A DNA stretch of 64,000 nt from Xanthobacteraceae bacterium. Lineage in GTDB: Bacteria > Pseudomonadota > Alphaproteobacteria > Rhizobiales > Xanthobacteraceae. The notes under the pieces were generated by a model. That model worked only from the letters and a program-made list of their open reading frames with translations, was not told where the DNA came from and did not search any database. Position 1 is the first letter of the stretch; every line of letters starts with the position of its first letter. Location: the NCBI GenBank assembly GCA_019745775.1, contig JAIESR010000003.1, forward strand, positions 124,001 to 188,000. The letters run 5' to 3'. Shown here one piece after another: positions 25,395-31,596 of this stretch. The translations under genes were made by a program, and so were the position numbers.

Positions 25395-25742
25395 GTGACG
25401 CAGGTTATCTACAAGATTTGTCGCGCCGATCAGTGGCGCGAGGCGGAGCGGTCGGGCGCGTTCCGCGGCGCTGCCATCGATCTTGCCGACGGCTACATCC
25501 ATTTCTCCACCGGCGCGCAGGCGACGGAAACTGCGGCGCGGCATTTTGCCGGTATCGGCGATCTCGTGCTGGTCGCGGTCGCCACCGCCGCGCTCGGGCC
25601 GGCGCTGAAATGGGAACCGTCGCGCGGTGGCGCGCTGTTCCCGCATCTCTATGGTGTGCTGGCGCTGGACGCCGTGCTGTGGGTGAAACCGCTGCCGCTC
25701 GGAGGCGATGGCCGCCACGTGTTTCCGGAACTCGGGCCGTGA
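25395..25742 (+). CDS. DUF952 domain protein
   Basis: A 115-residue protein from a GTG at 25395: MTQVIYKICRADQWREAERS, then GYIHFSTGAQATETAARHF and WEPSRGGALFPHLYG, the DUF952 pattern. The biochemical role of DUF952 is unknown; the fold is related to ADP-ribose-binding or transferase-like proteins only by distant analogy. The gene overlaps the pyrD GTG start by four bases (GTGA). The DUF952-pyrD pair is common in alphaproteobacteria, so cotranslation with pyrimidine synthesis is likely. Confidence 0.85.
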   Translation: MTQVIYKICRADQWREAERSGAFRGAAIDLADGYIHFSTGAQATETAARHFAGIGDLVLVAVATAALGPALKWEPSRGGALFPHLYGVLALDAVLWVKPLPLGGDGRHVFPELGP

Positions 25743-26833
25743 TCGGATTGTTCGAGGCGATCTCGCGGCCGCTGCTGCGCCGGCTCGACGCCGAGGATGC
25801 GCACGGCCTCGCCATCCTGGGGCTGCGCTTCGCGCCGATCTTCCCGCGCGCGCGCGACGACGCGAGCCTCGCGGTGCGAGTCTTTGGGCTCAACTTCCCG
25901 AATCCGGTCGGCATGGCGGCGGGTTTCGACAAGCACGGCGAGGTGCCGGACGCGCTGCTACGCCTCGGCTTCGGCTTCGTCGAGGTCGGCACGGTGACGC
26001 CGCTGCCGCAGCCCGGCAATCCGCGGCCGCGGCTGTTCCGCCTGCCGGCCGACGAGGGCGTGATCAACCGGCTCGGCTTCAACAGCGAGGGCGCCGAGGC
26101 GGTGCTGCGCCGGCTTGCCGCGCGCGCCGACCGCGGCGGCATCGTCGGCGTCAATGTCGGCGCCAACAAGGACTCCGCCGACCGCATCGACGATTATGTG
26201 CGCCAGATCGAGATGTTTGCGCCGGTCGCGAGCTACTTCACCTGTAACATCTCGTCTCCGAACACGCCGGGCTTGCGCGACCTCCAGCAGGGCAGCGTGT
26301 TCGACGAGCTGACTGCGCGCGTGGTCGAGGCGCGCGAGCGCGTCAGCGTCAAGGCCGGCGCCACGCCGGTGCTGATCAAGATCGCCCCCGACCTGACGCT
26401 CTCCCAGCTCGACGAGGTGGTCGCGATCGCGCGCCGCCGCAAGGTCGACGGCATGATCGTCGGCAACACCACGGTGCTGCGCCCGACTTGGCTCAAGGAT
26501 CGGGAGACCGCGAACGAGGCAGGCGGGCTCTCCGGGCGGCCGCTGTTTGCGCTCGCGACCCGCATGCTGGCGGAAACCTATGTGCGGGGCGAGGGCGCTT
26601 TCCCGCTGATCGGCACCGGCGGCATCGATTCCGGCGAGACCGCGCTTGCCAAGATCAGGGCCGGGGCCTGCCTGGTGCAGGTCTATTCGTCGCTGGTGTT
26701 TCGCGGGCTTTCGTTGGTCGCGGCGATCAAGAACCATCTTGCCGAGGAGCTGCGCCGCGGCGAGTACAAGGGCCTCGATGTGCTCGTCGGCGCCGATGCC
26801 GCGGCCATGACCGCGGAGCCGTGGCCCGGGTAG
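25739..26833 (+). CDS. pyrD: Dihydroorotate dehydrogenase (quinone), class 2
   Basis: A 364-residue class 2 enzyme starting at a GTG inside the DUF952 stop. The N-terminal amphipathic membrane/quinone part (IGLFEAISRPLLRRLDAEDA) precedes the FMN barrel: NPVGMAAGFDKHGEVPDALL, VEVGTVTPLPQPGNPRPRLF, the catalytic serine in CNISSPNTPGLRDLQ, KIAPDLTLSQLDEV, the NTT substrate motif in VGNTTVLRP and the FMN-phosphate loop GTGGIDSGE. It oxidises dihydroorotate to orotate at the inner membrane and reduces quinone in pyrimidine synthesis. Its stop is one base from the convergent PsiE-like stop. Confidence 0.96.
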   Translation: MIGLFEAISRPLLRRLDAEDAHGLAILGLRFAPIFPRARDDASLAVRVFGLNFPNPVGMAAGFDKHGEVPDALLRLGFGFVEVGTVTPLPQPGNPRPRLFRLPADEGVINRLGFNSEGAEAVLRRLAARADRGGIVGVNVGANKDSADRIDDYVRQIEMFAPVASYFTCNISSPNTPGLRDLQQGSVFDELTARVVEARERVSVKAGATPVLIKIAPDLTLSQLDEVVAIARRRKVDGMIVGNTTVLRPTWLKDRETANEAGGLSGRPLFALATRMLAETYVRGEGAFPLIGTGGIDSGETALAKIRAGACLVQVYSSLVFRGLSLVAAIKNHLAEELRRGEYKGLDVLVGADAAAMTAEPWPG

Positions 26834-26834
26834 G

Positions 26835-27308
26835 TCAGTGGCGCGCGGCCTCTTGCGCTCCTGCTGGATGGCGGTTCGCCACGGACATCAGCCAGTAGAG
26901 CGCGCCGAGCGCCAGCGCCACGCCGGCGTGTGCCGCGAGCGACTCGACGCTGGCGGTCTTGAAATCGAGCAGGATGATCTTTCGTGCGATCACCAGGATC
27001 GCGATCAGCACCACGATGCGGGCCTGGATGATTCCGGTCTTCTGCTTCAACGAGACCGCGATCGAGTGATTGAACTCGAGCAGGATGAGGATCGTCAGGA
27101 TCGAGCCGAATACGTCCTGCAGAAGCTCCTGTTCGAGGAAGGCCACGCCGAGGCGGAAATCGATGACCAGCTCGATGGCCACCAGCACGACCGAGTAGAC
27201 GATGACTACGGCGATGAACGCCATGACGATGCGGGAGACGACCTGCTCGAACTGCTGGTAGGAGGTGAGCTCTTTCCACTCCTGCCTCAGGGTCTTGATA
27301 TCCAGCAT
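26835..27308 (-). CDS. Phosphate-starvation-inducible PsiE-like membrane protein
   Basis: A 157-residue membrane protein with four hydrophobic helices: VMAFIAVVIVYSVVLVAIEL, a helix around DVFGSILTILILLEF, the helix RIVVLIAILVIARKIILLDF and VALALGALYWLMSV. The short loop FNHSIAVSLKQKTGIIQARI between helices 2 and 3 is characteristic of the PsiE family. The molecular function is unknown; in E. coli psiE responds to phosphate limitation. No pho box was recognised here. Confidence 0.8.
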   Translation of the reverse strand: MLDIKTLRQEWKELTSYQQFEQVVSRIVMAFIAVVIVYSVVLVAIELVIDFRLGVAFLEQELLQDVFGSILTILILLEFNHSIAVSLKQKTGIIQARIVVLIAILVIARKIILLDFKTASVESLAAHAGVALALGALYWLMSVANRHPAGAQEAARH

Positions 27309-27385
27309 GAAGTGTTCCTCGACGAATCGATGCGCGCGGGGACGTCACGCACGAAACGCAACAATACGAAGAGAGCAGGCGCGCC

Positions 27386-27661
27386 TCACCGCCCTTGCGG
27401 CGCGCGCAGGAGCCGCACGATCAGCCAGATCGGGATCACGATCACGGCCCCGAGCAGGAAATAGCGCCACAGCCATTCGATGGCCTCGAAGCCCATGTTC
27501 CAGATGTAGCGGATGATGTCCTCGATGCTGCGCAGGATGTTGAACGGATCGAGCCCGAGCACGCGCAGGACCACGCCGACCAGGATGCACAGCAGCACCA
27601 GGCGCAGGATCACCATCAGCGGCGGTCCGCCGAAGAACCGGGTCGCAGCATTGCCGGCCAT
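27386..27661 (-). CDS. Small two-helix membrane protein, DUF6460-like
   Basis: A 91-residue protein starting MAGNAATRFFGGPPLMVILR, with two hydrophobic stretches (about residues 14-33 and 63-84: WRYFLLGAVIVIPIWLIVRL) joined by LGLDPFNILRSIEDIIRYIW. The ATG at 27661 has GGAGAG seven bases upstream and is preferred over one nine codons earlier. The pattern matches a small rhizobial membrane family (DUF6460, from memory). Function unknown. It is on the same strand as the PsiE-like gene and 51 bases after the end of the DNA ligase gene. Confidence 0.7.
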   Translation of the reverse strand: MAGNAATRFFGGPPLMVILRLVLLCILVGVVLRVLGLDPFNILRSIEDIIRYIWNMGFEAIEWLWRYFLLGAVIVIPIWLIVRLLRAPQGR

Positions 27662-27712
27662 GGGCGGTCTCTCCGTCGGCTGGATCATGGGGTACCTCTT
27701 GAACCCAGTCTA

Positions 27713-29530
27713 TCACCGATTCGGCACGGCCGATGCCGCGCGGGTGTCGAGCAGCGCCTCCAGCGTCTCGAGCCGGTCGGCTTCACCCGGCGGCTTGTCC
27801 CAGCGCAGCCGGCTGATGCGCGGGAAGCGCATCGCAAGGCCGGATTTGTGACGGCTGGAACGCTGCAGGCCTTCGAAGGCGACTTCGAGCACAAGACCCC
27901 GATTGCGCTCGTGCACGACCTCCCGCACCGGCCCGAACCGCTCCACGGTATTGCAGCGGACGAAGCGGTCGATCTCGAGAAGCTCCTCGTCGGTGAAGCC
28001 GAAATAGGCCTTGCCGACCGGCACCAGCACCTCTTCACCGTCGTTCACGGTCCAGACGCCGAAGGTGTAGTCGGAATAGAACGACGAGCGCTTGCCGCTG
28101 CCGCGTTGGGCGTACATCAGCACGGCGTCGACGGTGAAGGGGTCGCGTTTCCACTTCCACCACGGGCCTTTCGGGCGTCCCGGAACGTAGGGCGCGTCGC
28201 GGCGCTTGAGCATGAGGCCTTCGACCGCGTCCGCATCTTCACGCGCGCCGGCCGCAGCAGGGTCGGCGCGCGCGGCGGCGAGCTCATCCCAGGTCGCGAA
28301 CGGGATCAGGGGTGAGATGTCGATGCGCGGATCGTTCCGCCGCTCGATGAAGGCCTCGAGCCGGGCGCGGCGCTCCGCGAACGGACGCTCGCGCAAGTCC
28401 TCCGTGCCGTCGACCAGCAGATCGTAGACACGCAGATGCGCGGGAAATTCGGCGGTGAGCTTGGGCGTCACTGTTTTGCGGTTGAGCCGCTGTTGCAGGA
28501 CGTTGAAGCTCTGCACGCGGCCCTCGCGTACCACCAGCAACTCGCCGTCGATCGAGCCTTCGAAGCGCAACGAATCCAGGAGATCGGGGAAGCTTCTGGA
28601 AATGTCCTCGCCGGTGCGCGAATAGAGCCGGCATTGGCGCCTGCCGCCATGGGTTCCCGCCGAAGCCTGGACGCGGATGCCATCCCATTTCCATTCCGCC
28701 AGATAATCGGCGGGATCGAGCGCGGAGAAATCCGTCTCCTCAACGGCGTGCGCCAGCATCGCCGGGCGGAACGGCGCCGGGTCGCTGCTCGATGGCTTCT
28801 CGCTACGGCCTTCGAGCCAGGCGAACAGCTCCGTGTAAGGTGGCGCGAGGCCGGGCCAGAGCAGCTCGATTTCCTGCACATCCTTGTCGCCGAGCGCGGC
28901 GGCCGCGGTCTTGGCGAGCCGCGCCGACACGCCGACGCGCAGCGCGCCGGTGACGAGCTTGAGCAGCGCCCAGCGGCCGGTCTCGTCGAGCGCGTCGAGC
29001 CAGCGCGCGAGCTGTGCCGGAAGCTGCGCTTTGCCGAGCGTGGAGATGGTGGCGACCACGTCAGCAAGGCTCGGTACGCTTGTGTCGAGCTTTGCATTTG
29101 CCGAGCGCTCGGTGCGCTCCCCTCCACCCATTCGCGGAGCGAATGGCGGGGAGGGGTTGGGGGTGGGGGGCGTTTCGAACAGTACGGGCTCACCCCCCAC
29201 CCCCGACCCCTCCCCACCGCTACGCGGGGTGAGGGCAGCAGACCGAGTGCGCGGCAGCGGCGCCGGCCACATCAGGGCAATCGTTTCCGACGTATCGCCG
29301 ACATAATCGCGCGACAGGCCGAACAGCACCGGATCGGTGCGCTCGGTGATCAGCGTGCGCAACACGTTCGGCTTGGCGAATTGAAACGACAGCGCCCCGG
29401 TGAGCGCGGCGAGCGCATAGCCGCGGTCGGGATCGGGCGTATGCCGGAAATAGTCCGTCATCAGCCGCAGTTTGTTGTTGCGGCCGGGCTCGTAGGACAG
29501 GCGATCGAGCAGCTCGGCGAAGCGCTTCAT
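27713..29530 (-). CDS. ATP-dependent DNA ligase of the ligase-associated DNA damage response module
   Basis: A 605-residue ligase of the type named cisplatin damage response ligase. The N-terminal DNA-binding domain (MKRFAELLDRLSYEPGRNNK to about residue 250) is followed by the adenylation motif EWKWDGIRVQ with nucleophile Lys281, SIDGELLVV, GLMLKRRDAPYVPGRPKGPW WKWK and the OB-fold. It seals nicks after end processing by its partners. The start overlaps the exonuclease stop (ATGA). Oddity: residues 95-141 (TRS to RTE) are encoded by a palindromic repeat inserted in frame between ALMWPA and the SLADVV helix, a linker position in the N-terminal domain. The ligase core is intact. Confidence 0.93.
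   Translation of the reverse strand: MKRFAELLDRLSYEPGRNNKLRLMTDYFRHTPDPDRGYALAALTGALSFQFAKPNVLRTLITERTDPVLFGLSRDYVGDTSETIALMWPAPLPRTRSAALTPRSGGEGSGVGGEPVLFETPPTPNPSPPFAPRMGGGERTERSANAKLDTSVPSLADVVATISTLGKAQLPAQLARWLDALDETGRWALLKLVTGALRVGVSARLAKTAAAALGDKDVQEIELLWPGLAPPYTELFAWLEGRSEKPSSSDPAPFRPAMLAHAVEETDFSALDPADYLAEWKWDGIRVQASAGTHGGRRQCRLYSRTGEDISRSFPDLLDSLRFEGSIDGELLVVREGRVQSFNVLQQRLNRKTVTPKLTAEFPAHLRVYDLLVDGTEDLRERPFAERRARLEAFIERRNDPRIDISPLIPFATWDELAAARADPAAAGAREDADAVEGLMLKRRDAPYVPGRPKGPWWKWKRDPFTVDAVLMYAQRGSGKRSSFYSDYTFGVWTVNDGEEVLVPVGKAYFGFTDEELLEIDRFVRCNTVERFGPVREVVHERNRGLVLEVAFEGLQRSSRHKSGLAMRFPRISRLRWDKPPGEADRLETLEALLDTRAASAVPNR
29107..29247 (-). repeat. Intragenic palindromic element inside the ligase gene
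   Basis: Bounded by CTCGGT (29107-29112) and ACCGAG (29242-29247), with inner pairs of C-rich and G-rich tracts (GGGGTTGGGGGTGGGGGG against CCCCCCACCCCCGACCCC) and the hairpin CCATTCGCGGAGCGAATGG. Read on the ligase strand it aligns along its whole length with 31831-31970. The frame stays open through it. Confidence 0.88.
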
Positions 29531-30597
29531 GGCGTGTCGCCGGCGCTCTTGCCGTCCACTTTGCCGTCGGTGACGCCGTCGCTCTCGTCCTCGTCGCCAT
29601 AGCCGACGATGTCGAGCGGGCGTGCCTTCAGGCCGCGCTGCCGGCACCAATGCACCAGCGCGTCTTCCTGGCCGTGCGTGACCCAGATTTCCGGTGCGCC
29701 GGTCGCCGCGATGGTGGCGGTCAGGCCGTCCCAGTCGGAATGGTCGGAGATGACCAGCGGAAGTTCGACGCCGCGCTGGCGCGCCCGGGCGCGCACCCGC
29801 ATCCAGCCCGACGCGAACGACGACACCGGATCGGGGAAGCGGCGCGACCACACTTCTTGCAGCGCCGACGGCGGGCAGATCGCGATCGCGCCCGCCAGCT
29901 CGTCCTTCTTGGCGTCGCGCACGGCGCGCAATTCACCGAGCGCGATGCCGCGGCGCTCGTAGTAGCGCGTGATCGTCTCCATCGCGCCATGCAGATAGAT
30001 CGGCTGGTCGTACCCGGCCTTGCGGATCAGGGCGATGACGCGCTGCGCCTTGCCGAGCGAATAGGCCCCGATGAGGTGGGCGCGGTCGGGAAACAGCGCG
30101 GCCGAGTGCAGCAGCTTGCCGATCTCGCCGTCGGGATCGCCATGGCGGAACACCGGCAGGCCGAAGGTCGCCTCGGTGATGAACACGTCGCACTGCACCA
30201 GCTCGAACGGCGCGCAGGTCGGGTCGCCAACGTCCTTGTAGTCGCCGGCGGCGACGATCCGCAGGCCGTTGCACTCGACTGCGATCTGGGCGGAACCAAG
30301 CACGTGCCCGGCCGGATGGAAGGTCACGCGTGCCCCGCCGAGCGTGACGGTCTCGCCATAGCTGACGGCCTGGGTCGTACCGGCGAAATTCTCGCCGTAG
30401 CGCAGCCGCATCAGGTCGAGGGTCTCCTGCGTGGCCATGACCGCGCCATGGCCCGCCCGTGCATGGTCGGAATGGCCATGGGTGATCAGCGCTTTCTCCA
30501 CCGGCCGCGTCGGGTCGATGTAGAAACCGCCGGGCTTGCAGCACACGCCCGCGGGCGTCGGCATCAGGATGTCTTCGGGGCGGATGTTCGCAGGCAT
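29527..30597 (-). CDS. MBL-fold exonuclease of the ligase-associated DNA damage response module
   Basis: A 356-residue metallo-beta-lactamase/beta-CASP nuclease. It has the metal motif THGHSDHARAGH (His40, His42, Asp44, His45), HPAGHVLGSAQIAVEC, AAGDYKDVGDPTCAPFE, TEATFGLPVFRHGD and the beta-CASP segments SLGKAQRVIALIRKAGYDQP, ISDHSDWDGL and VTHGQEDALV. It should process DNA ends for the ligase encoded downstream, whose ATG overlaps its stop. The last 25 residues are acidic and probably disordered. It starts 42 bases from the divergent methyltransferase-helicase operon. Confidence 0.94.
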   Translation of the reverse strand: MPANIRPEDILMPTPAGVCCKPGGFYIDPTRPVEKALITHGHSDHARAGHGAVMATQETLDLMRLRYGENFAGTTQAVSYGETVTLGGARVTFHPAGHVLGSAQIAVECNGLRIVAAGDYKDVGDPTCAPFELVQCDVFITEATFGLPVFRHGDPDGEIGKLLHSAALFPDRAHLIGAYSLGKAQRVIALIRKAGYDQPIYLHGAMETITRYYERRGIALGELRAVRDAKKDELAGAIAICPPSALQEVWSRRFPDPVSSFASGWMRVRARARQRGVELPLVISDHSDWDGLTATIAATGAPEIWVTHGQEDALVHWCRQRGLKARPLDIVGYGDEDESDGVTDGKVDGKSAGDTP

Positions 30598-30639
30598 GAA
30601 CCGTTTACATAAGGTCGGCGTGCGCGCTTAGGTACCCCG
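30598..30639. promoter_or_regulatory. Compact divergent intergenic region of the DNA repair module
   Basis: Only 42 bases separate the start codons of the exonuclease (leftward) and the methyltransferase (rightward). Any promoters must overlap or lie partly in the coding regions, which would tie expression of the two halves together. I see no clear SOS box or -35/-10 pair. Confidence 0.4.
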
Positions 30640-31596
30640 ATGCAATACTTCGTTTCCTCCGGCGACCTGACCGCCGACCGGCGTTTTGAGTTCGGCAAGG
30701 ACCTCGAAAAGCGCGGCGACCTCGCCGGCGCCGCCGATCTCTACGCGCAGGCCGTCGAGGTGGCGCCCGACTTCGCATCGGCCTGGTTCGCGCTGGGGGA
30801 AGTGCGGGTGCGGCTCGGCGAGACCGGCGCCGCGGCCGACGCGTTCCGCCGCGCGCTCGCGGCCGAGCCGGAGGACCGCCACGGTGCGACCGTGCAGCTC
30901 GCGCGGCTGACCGGCGCGGCGGCGCCGATGCCGGCCGGCTATGTGCGCGCACTGTTCGACCAGTATGCCAAGCACTACGACCTTTCATTGCTGGAAGGGC
31001 TCGACTATCGCGGACCGCAGCTTCTGTTCGATGCGGTCATCACGGCGTGCAGCGCACTCGGGCGTGTTCCGTGGTTCGGTCGCGCCCTCGATATTGGCTG
31101 CGGCACGGGATTGGCTGGCGCCGCGTTCGCCGCGCGGGTCGATTCGCTCGTTGGCGTCGATCTCTCCGCCGCCATGATCGAGCAGGCGCGCCGCACCGGC
31201 CGCTACGAGGAGCTCCACGTCGCCGACGTGCCCGACTTCCTGGCGCGCGAAAGCGCGCGCAGCGCCAGTCTCGTCGTCGCCGCCGATGTGCTGCCCTATT
31301 GCTCCGATCTTGCGCCGCTGGTGCGTGAGGTCGCGCGCGTGCTCGATGCGGGCGCACTCTTCGCCTTCACGACCGAAACGCACGAGGGCAATGGCGTGTT
31401 GCTAAGGGAAACGCTGCGCTACGCGCACGGCGAGGATCACGTCCGGGCCGCGCTGGGGAGTGCCGGGCTCGCCTGCGTCAGCCTCGCGGCGGCTTCCTCG
31501 CGCCGGGAGAAGAGCGTCCCGGTGCCGGGGCTGGTCGTGGTGGCGGCGAAACCGGCCTCGACCAGGCCCGTTTCGGACACTACTTCTAACGCGTGA
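30640..31596 (+). CDS. TPR-containing class I SAM-dependent methyltransferase
   Basis: A 318-residue protein. The N-terminal part (about residues 15-85) has two TPR-like units (GDLAGAADLYAQAVEVAPDF and ETGAAADAFRRALAAEPED). The methyltransferase domain has the SAM motif RALDIGCGTGLAGAAF (near residue 150), the acidic VGVDLSAAMIEQAR and LVVAADVLPYCSDLAPLV. The region before motif I (ALFDQYAKHYDLSLLEGLDY) is typical of this TPR-methyltransferase group. Substrate unknown. Its stop overlaps the helicase GTG by four bases (GTGA), so it is cotranslated with a DNA repair helicase, although methyltransferases are not among the usual partners of the module. Confidence 0.88.
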   Translation: MQYFVSSGDLTADRRFEFGKDLEKRGDLAGAADLYAQAVEVAPDFASAWFALGEVRVRLGETGAAADAFRRALAAEPEDRHGATVQLARLTGAAAPMPAGYVRALFDQYAKHYDLSLLEGLDYRGPQLLFDAVITACSALGRVPWFGRALDIGCGTGLAGAAFAARVDSLVGVDLSAAMIEQARRTGRYEELHVADVPDFLARESARSASLVVAADVLPYCSDLAPLVREVARVLDAGALFAFTTETHEGNGVLLRETLRYAHGEDHVRAALGSAGLACVSLAAASSRREKSVPVPGLVVVAAKPASTRPVSDTTSNA